Position numbers and translations under genes: made by a program. The notes below the pieces were generated by a model. That model was not told the origin of the DNA, ran no database searches, and was given only the letters and a program-made list of their open reading frames with translations. From Streptomyces pinistramenti (GTDB lineage: Bacteria; Actinomycetota; Actinomycetes; Streptomycetales; Streptomycetaceae), in NCBI RefSeq assembly GCF_020564935.1, contig NZ_JAJCXB010000044.1, positions 1-64,000 of the forward strand: a stretch of DNA of 64,000 nucleotides, read 5' to 3'. Below, in pieces: positions 16,516 to 25,340 of the stretch (the first letter of the stretch is position 1; every line of letters begins with the position of its first letter).

Positions 16516-17178
16516 TCAGGCGCCCCAGGTGCGGACGCGCTTGGCGAGGGCTGCGGCGGCGGCACCGGGATCGTCCGCCTCGGTGATCGCGCGGACGACC
16601 ACGACCCGGCGGGCGCCTGCCGCCAGGGCCTCGTCCAGATTGCCGGCGTCGATCCCGCCGATCGCGAACCAGGGGCGCTCGGGCGCCTGCGCCGCCGCGT
16701 AGCGGACGAGGCCGAGACCCGGTGCGTGGCGGCCGGGCGTGGGGGGGGTCGGCCAGCACGGGCCGGTGCAGAAGTAGTCCACACCGGGCTCGGCGAGGGC
16801 GGCGTCCACCTCGGCCTCGGCGTGCGTGGAGCGGCCGATCAGGACGTCCGTGCCGAGGATCGCGCGGGCGGCGGGGACGGGCAGGTCGCCCTGTCCGAGG
16901 TGCAGCACGGCAGAGCCCGCGGCGTGCGCGACGTCGGCCCGGTCGTTGACCGCGAGCAGCTTGCCGTGCCGGCGGCAGGCGTCGGCGAAGACCTCCAGGT
17001 GGCGCAGCTCGTCGGCTGCCTCCATGCCCTTGTCGCGGAGCTGGACGATGTCCACGCCGGAAGCGAGCACCGCGTCCAGGAACTGCGGGAGGTCGCCCTG
17101 GCGGGTGCGGGCGTCCGTGCAGAGGTAGAGCCGGGCGTCGGACAGGGCCGTGCGGGCGGTGTTCGTCGCGGTGGTCAT
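16516..17178 (-). CDS. thiE: Thiamine-phosphate synthase
   Basis: ThiE joins HMP-pyrophosphate to the thiazole phosphate carboxylate to give thiamine phosphate. The 220-residue TIM-barrel protein has VDIVQLRDKGMEAAD near residue 42, AVNDRADVA, LHLGQGDLP, IGRSTH and GPCWPTPPTPGR, covering the usual pyrophosphate and thiazole binding loops. It lies on the opposite strand from, and about 2 kb from, the thiO-thiS-thiG operon. I see no TPP riboswitch directly upstream of thiE itself. Confidence 0.95.
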   Translation of the reverse strand: MTTATNTARTALSDARLYLCTDARTRQGDLPQFLDAVLASGVDIVQLRDKGMEAADELRHLEVFADACRRHGKLLAVNDRADVAHAAGSAVLHLGQGDLPVPAARAILGTDVLIGRSTHAEAEVDAALAEPGVDYFCTGPCWPTPPTPGRHAPGLGLVRYAAAQAPERPWFAIGGIDAGNLDEALAAGARRVVVVRAITEADDPGAAAAALAKRVRTWGA

Positions 17179-17305
17179 CGGGCGGTTCCCCCCGGGGCGG
17201 TGGCGTACGGGCCGGGCCCTCCGGCTCGTACGCCACCTTCGGTTGCGGTTACGGATGCGGCTGCGGTGGCTCAGGCGCGGGCGGGCCCGTCGCCGGCCCG
17301 CCGCG

Positions 17306-17671
17306 TCACACGGCGAGCGCCTGCGCCCGGCGCTTCACCTCCGTGCCGCGGTTCTCGCGCAGCGCCTGCGCCGGCGTGCCGGGCAGGGTCTCATCCGGGG
17401 TGAAGAGCCATTCCAGCATCTCCTCGTCGGCGAAGCCGTCGTCCCGCAGGAGGGTCAGGGTGCCGGCCAGGCCCTTGACGACCTTGCCGTCCTTGATGAA
17501 ATCGGCCGGCACGTGCAGTGCCCTGTTCTCACCGCGGCGCACCGCGATCAGCTGGCCCTCCTTGACCAGCTGCCGGACACGCGTCACCTCGACGTCGAAC
17601 TCTTCGGCGATGTCGGGGAGGGTGAGCCAGGCGGGGACGAGTCCATCGATGTTTGCGTCAATCTCGGTCAC
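17306..17671 (-). CDS. Rv2175c-like small DNA-binding protein
   Basis: The 121-residue product has a winged helix-turn-helix-like N-terminal part (LTLPDIAEEFDVEVTRVRQL) and a conserved FADEEMLEWLFTPDETLPG stretch near the C-terminus. It closely resembles M. tuberculosis Rv2175c, a DNA-binding protein that is a substrate of the PASTA kinase PknL encoded next to it. Here a PASTA kinase gene lies about 4 kb away, so the pair is conserved though no longer adjacent. In Rv2175c the kinase targets an N-terminal Thr; a Thr at residue 2 is present here. Start is GTG 17671. Confidence 0.85.
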   Translation of the reverse strand: MTEIDANIDGLVPAWLTLPDIAEEFDVEVTRVRQLVKEGQLIAVRRGENRALHVPADFIKDGKVVKGLAGTLTLLRDDGFADEEMLEWLFTPDETLPGTPAQALRENRGTEVKRRAQALAV

Positions 17672-17795
17672 GGGACAAGCCTGCCACCTCGCACTGACAG
17701 CCGGTAGCCGGGCATCGCCAACGGGACGAGACCCACACCGGCGGGTGACGCCTCCCCGGGGCGCGGACCGGCTCCGGGAAGGGCGGTGACCGCTC

Positions 17796-19037
17796 TCAGA
17801 GCGCCGCCGCCTTCAGCGGCACGGACGCGTCGGCGGCCCGTTCGCGGTCCAGGGCTGCGCCGCGCTCGATGAGCTTGCGGCCCTGCGCCAGATCGCGCGG
17901 GCGGCCGACCGCGAGCAGCGCGACCAGCCGGCCGGCCCGCAGCCAGACCACCGACCAGGCGGCGCTCTCCGGGTCGCCGCGCCAGACGAGTTCGTCGGCG
18001 CAGCCGTGGTGGCCCGCGTACTGCACGAACCGGCCGAACTGCTCCGACCAGAAGTACGGCACCGGGTCGTACGCCACGCTCTCGGCCGGGCCGCGGGTGA
18101 TGTTCCCTGCGACCGTGCGAGGGCCCTGGAGGGCGTTGTCCCAGTGGTGGATCAGCAGCCTGCGGCCGTAACGGGCCGACGGGAAGGAGGCGCAGTCGCC
18201 GACCGCGTAGACGTCCGGGGCGGAGGTGCGCAGCCGGTCGTCGGCGAGCACCGAACCGTCCTGCGGCGAGAGCACGACGCCGGAGCCGGCCAGCCAGCCG
18301 GTGGCGGGGCGTGCGCCGATGCCGACGACCACCGTGTCGGCGGGCAGCGTGGTGCCGTCGGCGAGGAGCACGGCGTCCGCTTCGACGGCGGCGACCCGCG
18401 CGCCGGTGCGCAGCCGGGCGCCGGCTCCGGCGTACCAGCCGGCCATGTGGGCGGCGACCTCGGCGGGCAGCGCGCCGGCCAGCGGCCGGTCGGCGGCCTC
18501 GACGACGGTGACCGCGCAGCCCGCCTCGCGCGCCGCGGTCGCGAACTCGGCGCCGATCCAGCCCGCGCCGACGACCACGATCTCGTGCCGGGCTGCGAGT
18601 ACGGGCCGCAGCCGCTCGGCGTCGTCGAGGGTGCGCAGCAGGTGGACGTGGGGCAGCCCCGCGCTGCCCGGCAGCGCGAGGGGCTCGGCGCCGGTGGCGA
18701 GGACGGCGTGGTCGTAGCGGACCGGGCCTTCGGCGGTCTCGACGAGGTGGCCGGAGGGCCGCAGTGCGGTGACCGGGCGGCCGAGGTGCAATTCGATGCC
18801 GAGGGAGGCGAAGTCGACGTCGAACGCGGCGCCTTCGGCCTTGCCGAGCAGGACCGCCTTGGACAGCGGCGGGCGGTCGTACGGCTGGTGCGGCTCGTCG
18901 CCGAACAGCGTGATCGCGCCACGCCAGCCTTGTTCGCGCAGCGCGACAGCGGTCTGCACACCCGCCATACCCGCGCCGACGATCACGACGCGCGGCGTGT
19001 GGTCAGGGGCCTGGGAGGACTTGCTCTGCTCGCTCAC
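17796..19037 (-). CDS. Ferredoxin/rubredoxin reductase-like FAD-NAD(P) oxidoreductase
   Basis: The 413-residue flavoprotein has two dinucleotide folds, VIVGAGMAG at about residues 18-26 for FAD and VVVGAGWIGAEFA at about 153-165 for NAD(P)H. It also has the PYDRPPLSK motif of oxygenase-coupled ferredoxin reductases and the closing DVYAVGDCASF. No ferredoxin or monooxygenase gene is adjacent, so the partner is unknown. GTG 19037 follows TAGAGT with six intervening bases, consistent with a leaderless transcript. It diverges from the TPP-controlled thiO operon. Confidence 0.88.
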   Translation of the reverse strand: MSEQSKSSQAPDHTPRVVIVGAGMAGVQTAVALREQGWRGAITLFGDEPHQPYDRPPLSKAVLLGKAEGAAFDVDFASLGIELHLGRPVTALRPSGHLVETAEGPVRYDHAVLATGAEPLALPGSAGLPHVHLLRTLDDAERLRPVLAARHEIVVVGAGWIGAEFATAAREAGCAVTVVEAADRPLAGALPAEVAAHMAGWYAGAGARLRTGARVAAVEADAVLLADGTTLPADTVVVGIGARPATGWLAGSGVVLSPQDGSVLADDRLRTSAPDVYAVGDCASFPSARYGRRLLIHHWDNALQGPRTVAGNITRGPAESVAYDPVPYFWSEQFGRFVQYAGHHGCADELVWRGDPESAAWSVVWLRAGRLVALLAVGRPRDLAQGRKLIERGAALDRERAADASVPLKAAAL

Positions 19038-19123
19038 CCGATCACTCTAGGACGGCGCGCGACGGCGCCCGCAGCAGCGCGCAAGGAGATCTCTGACACA
19101 GCGTCACCCCCGGTGGGCCGCCG

Positions 19124-19156
19124 GGGAGCGCCCCCTGCCGTGCCGGGGGCGCTCCC
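19124..19156. other. 12-bp perfect hairpin between divergent genes
   Basis: GGGAGCGCCCCC (19124-19135) pairs fully with GGGGGCGCTCCC (19145-19156) across a 9-nt loop. It lies upstream of both the ferredoxin-reductase-like gene and thiO, so it is not an ordinary end-of-gene terminator. Confidence 0.5.
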
Positions 19157-19199
19157 TTACGGGGCGTCGGCGGCGGGTACTAGGGTGAGGGACATACGC

Positions 19200-19290
19200 A
19201 CTCGCGGGAGCCCGGACGCACCGGGCTGAGAGGGAGGCTGGCGGCCTCCGACCGTACGAACCTGATCCGGGTCATGCCGGCGAAGGGAGG
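19200..19290 (+). ncRNA. TPP riboswitch (THI element)
   Basis: The leader contains the THI-box hallmarks in order: ACTCGCGGGAGCCCGG, CACCGGGCTGAGAGGG, and later GAACCTGATCCGGGTCATGCC followed by GCGAAGGGAGG. The last purine-rich run overlaps the likely ribosome binding site of thiO, so TPP binding would hide it and reduce translation. A likely -10 is TAGGGT at 19181-19186. Confidence 0.95.
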
Positions 19291-19302
19291 GGCTGGACGC
19301 CC

Positions 19303-20547
19303 ATGCATCCGTCTTCCGCACCGTCCACCGCACCACAGGGGACGCCGCCCGCGGCGCGGCACCCCGATGTGCTCGTCATCGGCGGCGGCATCATCGGCCT
19401 CGTCACCGCCTGGCGGGCCGCCGCACGGGGGCTGCGCACGGCCGTCGTCGACCCGGAGCCCGGCGGCGGCGCTGCCCGGGTCGCGGCCGGCATGCTGGCC
19501 GCCGTCACCGAGCTGCACTACGGGGAGCAGACCCTGCTGGGCCTCAACCTGGCGTCCGCCCGACGCTATCCGCAGTTCGTCGCGGAGTTGGAGGAGGCGA
19601 GCGGGCAGGCCGTCGGCCACCGCGTCTGCGGCACTCTCGCGGTGGCGCTGGACGCCGACGACCGGGCCCATCTGCGGGAGTTGCACGCGCTCCAGCTCCG
19701 GTCCGGGCTGGAATCGGAGTGGCTGTCCGGGCGCGAGTGCCGCCGCCTGGAGCCGATGCTGGCGCCCGGCGTACGCGGGGGCCTGCGGGTGGACGGTGAC
19801 CATCAGGTCGACCCGCGCCGGCTGGCGGGCGCGCTGCTGGCGGCCTGCGAGCGGGCCGGGGTGGTCTTCCACCGCACCTGGGCCGAGCGGCTGACGGTCA
19901 CCGCGGGCCGGGCCACGGGCGCCGAACTGGCCGACGGCAGCCGGCCGGCCGCGGGCCGGGTCGTGCTGGCCGGGGGCAGCCACAGCGGCCGGCTGGCCGG
20001 GGTGCCCCGTGAGGCGCTGCCTCCGGTGCGCCCGGTCAAGGGCCAGGTGCTGCGGCTCCGGCTGCCGGACGTCCCCCGGGGCAGCCCCGCGTTCCTGTCC
20101 CGCACGGTGCGGGCCGTCGTCCGCGGCGGACCCCTCTACCTGGTGCCGCGGGAGAACGGCGAGCTGGTCGTCGGCGCCACCAGTGAGGAGCTGGGCTGGG
20201 ACACCACCGTCACCGCGGGCGGCGTCTACGAACTGCTGCGGGACGCCCACGAGTTGGTGCCGGGCATCACCGAACTGCCGCTGGTCGAGACCTGCGCCGG
20301 GCTGCGTCCCACCTCCCCGGACAACGCGCCGCTGCTCGGCCAGAGCTCGCTGCCCGGCCTCCTCCTGGCCACCGGGCACTTCCGCAACGGCGTCCTGCTG
20401 ACCCCCGTCACCGGGGACGCGATGGCCGAGGTGCTGGCCACCGGGCAACTGCCCGAAGAGGCCCGCCCGTTCTCCCCCTTGCGGTTCGCCGACGCCGCCC
20501 CCGTAGCGGCCGTTTCGGCCCGCGTCCCCCAGGAGCAGCCCGTATGA
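19303..20547 (+). CDS. thiO: Glycine oxidase ThiO
   Basis: ThiO oxidises glycine to the imine used by ThiG for thiazole formation. The 414-residue flavoprotein has the FAD fold VLVIGGGIIGLVTAW at about residues 21-35, VKGQVLRLR, and a C-terminal ETCAGLRPTSPDNAPLLG plus GHFRNGVLLTP, which are typical of ThiO/DadA-like amine oxidases. It is the first gene after the TPP riboswitch, and its last codons overlap thiS (ATGA), indicating translational coupling. Confidence 0.94.
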   Translation: MHPSSAPSTAPQGTPPAARHPDVLVIGGGIIGLVTAWRAAARGLRTAVVDPEPGGGAARVAAGMLAAVTELHYGEQTLLGLNLASARRYPQFVAELEEASGQAVGHRVCGTLAVALDADDRAHLRELHALQLRSGLESEWLSGRECRRLEPMLAPGVRGGLRVDGDHQVDPRRLAGALLAACERAGVVFHRTWAERLTVTAGRATGAELADGSRPAAGRVVLAGGSHSGRLAGVPREALPPVRPVKGQVLRLRLPDVPRGSPAFLSRTVRAVVRGGPLYLVPRENGELVVGATSEELGWDTTVTAGGVYELLRDAHELVPGITELPLVETCAGLRPTSPDNAPLLGQSSLPGLLLATGHFRNGVLLTPVTGDAMAEVLATGQLPEEARPFSPLRFADAAPVAAVSARVPQEQPV

Positions 20548-20759
20548 GCACCTCCCCCGTGTCCGTCACCGTCAACGGAGAAGCCCGTGAGATCCCGGGC
20601 GGCCTGACGCTCGACCTGCTGGTGGCGACGCTGTCCCGGGCGCCGGGCGGGGTGGCCGCCGCGGTCAACGAGACCGTGGTGCCGCGCGCCCAGTGGCCCC
20701 GCACCCCGCTCGGCGACGGGGACCGCGTCGAGGTGCTCACCGCAGTCCAGGGAGGCTGA
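20544..20759 (+). CDS. thiS: Sulfur carrier protein ThiS
   Basis: ThiS is a ubiquitin-like carrier whose C-terminal Gly-Gly is adenylated and converted to a thiocarboxylate that donates sulfur to the thiazole ring. The 71-residue product has the beta-grasp beginning VSVTVNGEAREIPGG and ends VLTAVQGG, so the essential Gly-Gly terminus is intact. It overlaps thiO by four bases and lies seven bases before thiG. No thiF-type activating gene is in this window. Confidence 0.95.
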   Translation: MSTSPVSVTVNGEAREIPGGLTLDLLVATLSRAPGGVAAAVNETVVPRAQWPRTPLGDGDRVEVLTAVQGG

Positions 20760-20766
20760 ACCGACC

Positions 20767-21564
20767 ATGGCCGATGATCTCCTCACCATCGCAGGCACCA
20801 CCTTCACGTCCCGCCTGATCATGGGCACCGGCGGCGCGCCCAGCCTGGACGTCCTGGAGCGGGCGCTGCTCGCCTCCGGGACGGAGCTGACGACGGTCGC
20901 CATGCGGCGGCTCGATCCGACCGTGCAGGGCTCGGTGCTGTCCGTACTGGAGCGGCACGCGATCCGGGTGCTGCCGAACACCGCGGGCTGTTTCACCGCG
21001 GGCGAGGCGGTGCTCACCGCGCGGCTCGCCCGTGAAGCGCTCGGCACCGACTGGGTCAAGCTCGAAGTCGTCGCCGACGAGCGCACCCTGCTGCCCGACC
21101 CGATCGAGCTGCTGGACGCCGCCGAGACACTGGTGGACGACGGTTTCACGGTGCTGCCCTACACGAACGACGACCCGGTGCTGGCCCGGAAGCTGGAGGA
21201 CGTCGGCTGCGCCGCGATCATGCCGCTGGGCTCGCCGATCGGCTCCGGGCTCGGCATCCGCAACCCGCACAACTTCCAGCTGATCACCGAGCGGGCCGGG
21301 GTGCCGGTCGTGCTGGACGCGGGCGCGGGCACCGCGTCGGACGCGGCACTCGCCATGGAGCTGGGCTGCGCCGCGGTGATGCTGGCGTCCGCGGTCACCC
21401 GGGCCCAGGAGCCGGAGCTGATGGCCGGGGCCATGCGGTACGCGGTCGACGCGGGGCGGCTCGCGTACCGGGCGGGCCGTATCCCGCGCCGGCACTTCGC
21501 GCTGGCGTCGTCGCCCGCTGACGGGGTGGCGGAGCTGGATCCGGAACGGCCGGCGTTCCGGTAG
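20767..21564 (+). CDS. thiG: Thiazole synthase ThiG
   Basis: ThiG condenses deoxyxylulose phosphate, dehydroglycine and ThiS-thiocarboxylate to make the thiazole phosphate. The 265-residue TIM barrel shows the Schiff-base Lys98 in WVKLEVVADERTLLPD, an early SRLIMGTGG phosphate loop, and PIGSGLGIRNPHN. It is preceded by GGAGG and ends the riboswitch-controlled operon, followed by a hairpin. Confidence 0.96.
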   Translation: MADDLLTIAGTTFTSRLIMGTGGAPSLDVLERALLASGTELTTVAMRRLDPTVQGSVLSVLERHAIRVLPNTAGCFTAGEAVLTARLAREALGTDWVKLEVVADERTLLPDPIELLDAAETLVDDGFTVLPYTNDDPVLARKLEDVGCAAIMPLGSPIGSGLGIRNPHNFQLITERAGVPVVLDAGAGTASDAALAMELGCAAVMLASAVTRAQEPELMAGAMRYAVDAGRLAYRAGRIPRRHFALASSPADGVAELDPERPAFR

Positions 21565-21580
21565 CGCCGGGCGGTGCGGG

Positions 21581-21602
21581 GCACGGGCGCCGCTGCCCGT
21601 GT
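21581..21602 (+). terminator. Hairpin after thiG
   Basis: GCACGGGC (21581-21588) pairs with GCCCGTGT (21595-21602), one pair being G-T, across a 6-nt loop, 17 bp after the thiG stop and before the kinase promoter. Confidence 0.5.
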
Positions 21603-21648
21603 TCCTGTCACCGTTCGGCCTCAGTACGCCGGGGAAGGCCGCCGCGCG

Positions 21649-21677
21649 TGTGACGTGTCGGTGGGTCCTCGTAGACT
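21649..21677 (+). promoter_or_regulatory. Promoter of the PASTA kinase gene (TGTGAC-17-TAGACT)
   Basis: -35 TGTGAC at 21649-21654 and -10 TAGACT at 21672-21677 have a 17-bp spacer. The GTG start begins nine bases after the -10, so the transcript probably has no leader. Confidence 0.65.
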
Positions 21678-21685
21678 CGTCTGCC

Positions 21686-23662
21686 GTGGATACGACCCTT
21701 CAGGACCCCCTGGTCGGGCAGCTGCTCGACGGCCGCTACCGCGTCGATGCACGCGTCGCCGCGGGCGGTATGGCCACGGTCTACCGGGCCATGGACACCC
21801 GGCTCGACCGCGTGCTCGCCCTGAAGGTGATGCACCCCTCCCTGGCGGTGGACGACGCGTTCGTCGACCGGTTCATCCGCGAGGCCAAGTCGGTCGCCCG
21901 GCTCTCGCACCCGAACGTGGTGGGCGTCTTCGACCAGGGGACGGACGGCACGTACGTCTATCTGGCCATGGAGTACGTCGCCGGGTGCACGCTGCGCGAC
22001 GTGCTGCGCGAGCGGGGCGCCCTCCAGCCGCGGGCCGCGCTGGACATCCTGGAGCCGATCCTCGCCGCCCTGGGCGCCGCGCACCGCGCCGGTCTCGTGC
22101 ACCGCGACATGAAGCCGGAGAACGTCCTGATCGGCGACGACGGCCGGGTCAAGGTCGCCGACTTCGGCCTGGTGCGGACGGTCGGCACGAATACCACCGA
22201 CTCCACGGGCGCGGTCCTGGGCACCGTCTCCTACCTCGCCCCCGAACAGATCGAGCACGGCACGTCCGACGCGCGCGTGGACGTCTACGCCTGCGGTGTG
22301 GTGCTCTACGAAATGCTCACCGGCGGCAAGCCGCACACCGGCGGCACCGCGGCCCAGGTCCTTTACCAGCATCTGCACGAGGACGTCCGCCCGCCGTCCG
22401 ACGCCGTCCCCGGCCTCGCCGGGCAGCTGGACACCCTGGTGGCGCAGGCCACCGCCCGCGCCCCGCAGCTGCGGCCGCAGGACGCGGTGGCACTGCTCTC
22501 CGCGGCCCGCACGGCGCGCGGCGGCCTGTCCGACGCGCAGCTGGACGCGGTGCCGCCGCAGGCCAGGGAGGCACCGGCCGGTGACGGCGCCGAGCGGACG
22601 AGTGTGCTGCCCCGGGCCGGCGGCCGGCTGCCGCTGCCCGGTGTCGCCGATGACCCGGAGCTGAACCGCACCAGCGTGCTGGAGGTGCCGCCGGCCGACG
22701 CCGCAGCGCCGGACGGGCGGACCACCCGGCTGCGTCCTGCGCCCCCGGTGCGCCGCGGGCCGTTCGCGGACCCGCGGCGCCGGATCGCCGCCCTCGTCGC
22801 GGCCGTCCTGGTCGTGCTCGGCATCGGCGCGGGTGTCTGGTACATCAACGCCGGCCAGTTCACGACCGTGCCCGCGGTGCTGGACATGCCGCAGGCCAAG
22901 GCCGCGAAGACGCTGCGGGACGAGGGCCTGGGGATGAAGGTACGGCGGGACTACAGCTCCACGGTGCGGCGCGGCAGCATCATTGCCACCGAGCCCGGCG
23001 TCGGCGCGCGCATCCGCGGCACGGGCACGGTCACCCTCACCGTCTCGCGCGGCCCGGACATCGTCGCCGTCCCGGATCTGGCGGGCACCCCGGTCGCGGA
23101 CGCCCGGCGCAAGCTGCGGGACCGCGGTCTCGTGCCGGGCACCGAACGCAAGGAGTTCAGCGACGAGGTCGCCAAGGGCTCGGTGATCCGCACGGATCCC
23201 GAGTCGGGCAGCAAGCGGCGGCCGGACACCGCGGTGGCGCTGACCGTCAGCCGCGGCACCGCCCTCGACGTCCCCGACGTGACCGGCGACGAGCGGCAGG
23301 CGGCGGCCGCGGAGCTGCGCGAGGCGGGCTTCGAGGTGAAGTTCGCCGACACCCCGGTGCACTCGCCACAGGACAAGGGCACCGTCGCACGGCAGTCGCC
23401 CGGACCCGGCAGCGGCAAGCTGGGCAAGGGCGAGACGGTCACGCTGACCCTGTCGCAGGGCCCGGAGATGATCACGGTCCCGGACGTCACGGGCCACCAC
23501 GTCGACGACGCGAAGCAGCAGCTGACGGACCTGGGCTTCGCCGTCGAGGTCAAGAAGCCGTTCCTGTTCCCGCAGGACACCGTCGATACGCAGTCGGTCG
23601 ACGGCGGGAAGAAGGCGCCGAAGGGCAGCACGGTCACCATCCGGCTCAAGGGCGCGCTGTAG
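21686..23662 (+). CDS. Membrane Ser/Thr protein kinase with four PASTA domains
   Basis: The 658-residue product has an N-terminal Hanks kinase domain: glycine loop near 25-31, Lys47 in ALKVMHP, catalytic Asp141 in HRDMKPEN, and Asp159 in DFG. One membrane helix lies near residues 367-388, followed by four extracellular PASTA repeats of about 65 residues to the end. PASTA kinases (PknB/PknL/Stk) sense muropeptides or lipid II and phosphorylate division, wall and regulatory proteins. By synteny this is the counterpart of PknL, whose substrate Rv2175c has its homologue at 17.3 kb. GTG 21686 is chosen from the promoter spacing; the longer upstream frame lies across the promoter. Confidence 0.94.
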   Translation: MDTTLQDPLVGQLLDGRYRVDARVAAGGMATVYRAMDTRLDRVLALKVMHPSLAVDDAFVDRFIREAKSVARLSHPNVVGVFDQGTDGTYVYLAMEYVAGCTLRDVLRERGALQPRAALDILEPILAALGAAHRAGLVHRDMKPENVLIGDDGRVKVADFGLVRTVGTNTTDSTGAVLGTVSYLAPEQIEHGTSDARVDVYACGVVLYEMLTGGKPHTGGTAAQVLYQHLHEDVRPPSDAVPGLAGQLDTLVAQATARAPQLRPQDAVALLSAARTARGGLSDAQLDAVPPQAREAPAGDGAERTSVLPRAGGRLPLPGVADDPELNRTSVLEVPPADAAAPDGRTTRLRPAPPVRRGPFADPRRRIAALVAAVLVVLGIGAGVWYINAGQFTTVPAVLDMPQAKAAKTLRDEGLGMKVRRDYSSTVRRGSIIATEPGVGARIRGTGTVTLTVSRGPDIVAVPDLAGTPVADARRKLRDRGLVPGTERKEFSDEVAKGSVIRTDPESGSKRRPDTAVALTVSRGTALDVPDVTGDERQAAAAELREAGFEVKFADTPVHSPQDKGTVARQSPGPGSGKLGKGETVTLTLSQGPEMITVPDVTGHHVDDAKQQLTDLGFAVEVKKPFLFPQDTVDTQSVDGGKKAPKGSTVTIRLKGAL

Positions 23663-23716
23663 GGGGCATCGGCGGCCCCGGGGCGGCGGGCCGCGGGCGC
23701 CTGGCACTCTTGTGGG

Positions 23717-24613
23717 GTGAGCACTTTCCCGTCCCCGCAGGGCGCCGCGTCGCCCGCCCGTACCCGTAATCCGGTCGGCGGCCATGTGCCGGTGGCCGGC
23801 GGCCTGGCCAAGGTCGGCCTGCCCTATGCCCGTGCGCTGGGCGGCGAGAGCGTGCAGGTCTTCGTGGCCAATCCGCGCGGCTGGGCGACGCCGCCCGGCA
23901 GTCCCGGGCAGGACGAGGAGTTCCGGGCCGGCTGCGCGCGGGACGGCATCCCGGCGTATGTGCACGCGCCCTATCTGATCAACTTCGGCTCGCACACCGA
24001 GGCGACCGTCGACAGGTCCGTGGAATCGCTGCGGCATTCGCTGCGGCGCGGCCGGGAGATCGGCGCGCTCGGCGTGGTCGTGCACACCGGATCGGCGACC
24101 GGCGGGCGGCCGCGCGGCACGGCGCTCGCGCAGGTCAGGGAGCGGATGCGGCCGCTGCTCGACGAGCTGACGCACGACGACGACCCGTGGCTGCTGCTGG
24201 AGCCGACGGCCGGCCAGGGCGCGTCGCTGTGCGCGCGGGCGGAGGATCTCGGGCCGTACTTCGACGCGCTGGACCGGCACCCGAAGCTGGGCGTGTGCCT
24301 GGACACCTGCCACGCGTTCGCGGCCGGGCACGACATGGCGGCACCGGGCGGGATGAAGGCGCTGCTGGACGAGTTGACGGAGGTCACCGGCGAGGGGCGG
24401 CTGCGGCTGATCCACGCCAACGACTCCAAGGACGTGGTCGGCGCGCACAAGGACCGGCACGCGAACATCGGTGCCGGGCACATCGGTGCCGAGCCGTTCG
24501 CGGAGCTGTTCCGGCATCCGGCGACGGACGGGGTGCCGCTGGTGATCGAGACGCCCGGCGGCAAGGAAGGCCATGCGGCGGATGTGGCGCGACTCAAGGA
24601 GCTGCGCGGCTGA
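23717..24613 (+). CDS. nfo: Endonuclease IV-type AP endonuclease
   Basis: Endonuclease IV cleaves 5' of abasic sites using a three-metal zinc cluster. The 298-residue TIM barrel shows the metal-site landmarks VHAPYLINFGS, VVHTGS, LLLEPTAGQG, LGVCLDTCHAFAAGHD, LIHANDSKD and HANIGAGHIG, then VIETPGG. The start is GTG 23717 in GTGAGC. The gene converges with the sulfite-oxidase-like gene 36 bp away and lies 54 bp after the kinase, perhaps sharing its transcript. Confidence 0.92.
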   Translation: MSTFPSPQGAASPARTRNPVGGHVPVAGGLAKVGLPYARALGGESVQVFVANPRGWATPPGSPGQDEEFRAGCARDGIPAYVHAPYLINFGSHTEATVDRSVESLRHSLRRGREIGALGVVVHTGSATGGRPRGTALAQVRERMRPLLDELTHDDDPWLLLEPTAGQGASLCARAEDLGPYFDALDRHPKLGVCLDTCHAFAAGHDMAAPGGMKALLDELTEVTGEGRLRLIHANDSKDVVGAHKDRHANIGAGHIGAEPFAELFRHPATDGVPLVIETPGGKEGHAADVARLKELRG

Positions 24614-24649
24614 GGGCCGCGGGTCCGCGCCGTGCCGGGCTGACCCGGC

Positions 24650-25273
24650 TCAGAGTTCGGGGCCGTCGCCCGGTTCCTCCTGATAGGAGTAGCGCTGTTC
24701 CTGCCAGGGGTCGCCGAGGTTGTGATAGCCGCGCTCTTCCCAGAAGCCGCGGCGGTCCGCCGTCATGTACTCGATGCCGCGGACCCACTTGGGGCCCTTC
24801 CAGGCGTAGAGATGCGGGACCATCAGCCGGACCGGGAATCCGTGTTCGGCGGTGAGGAGTTCGCCTGAGCGGTGGGTGGCGAAGAGGCAATTCTCCGCGG
24901 CGAAGTCTTCCAGGCGCAGGTTCGAACTGAATCCGTATTCGGCCCACACCATCACGTGAGTGGCCTCGGGCGCGGGCGGTGCGAGATCAAGGATCGTCTG
25001 CGTCCGTACGCCGCCCCATTCGGCGCCGAGCATGCTGAATTTCGTGACGCAATGCATATCGGAGACGACCGTCGCATAGGGCAGCGCGGCGAATTCCTCA
25101 TGCGTCCAGCAGTGCTTGTCGCCGTCCGCCGTGGCACCGAAGGCGCGGAACTCCCAGCGCTCGGGGCGGAACTTCGGCACCGGGCCGTAGTGCGTCACAG
25201 GCCAGCCCCGCTGCAGTCGCTGCCCCGGGGGCAGCTGAGGATGCTCCGCTTCGCGGCTTTCCGGCTGACCCAT
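24650..25273 (-). CDS. Sulfite oxidase-like molybdopterin oxidoreductase
   Basis: The 207-residue soluble protein matches the oxidoreductase molybdopterin-binding domain alone. It has WTHEEFAALP, then VVSDMHCVTKFSMLGAEWGGV, where the Cys would coordinate molybdenum, then HGFPVRLMVPHLYAWKGPKWV and GYHNLGDPW. This is the pattern of YedY/SuoX-type enzymes without a Tat signal or heme domain, so it is probably cytoplasmic, and the electron partner is unknown. Only ATG 25273 is available in this frame after an upstream stop; its ribosome site is poor. It diverges from bfr. Confidence 0.88.
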   Translation of the reverse strand: MGQPESREAEHPQLPPGQRLQRGWPVTHYGPVPKFRPERWEFRAFGATADGDKHCWTHEEFAALPYATVVSDMHCVTKFSMLGAEWGGVRTQTILDLAPPAPEATHVMVWAEYGFSSNLRLEDFAAENCLFATHRSGELLTAEHGFPVRLMVPHLYAWKGPKWVRGIEYMTADRRGFWEERGYHNLGDPWQEQRYSYQEEPGDGPEL

Positions 25274-25340
25274 GCCTCCATGGTGTCAGACGGGGAGGGG
25301 TGCCCATGACCAGGGAGACGGTCGAATCGGGCATAGAGGA

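Noticed and set aside
21608..24574. A 988-residue minus-strand protein over the kinase and endonuclease genes
   Set aside because: It is an antisense frame caused by high G+C; the plus-strand genes carry clear family motifs.
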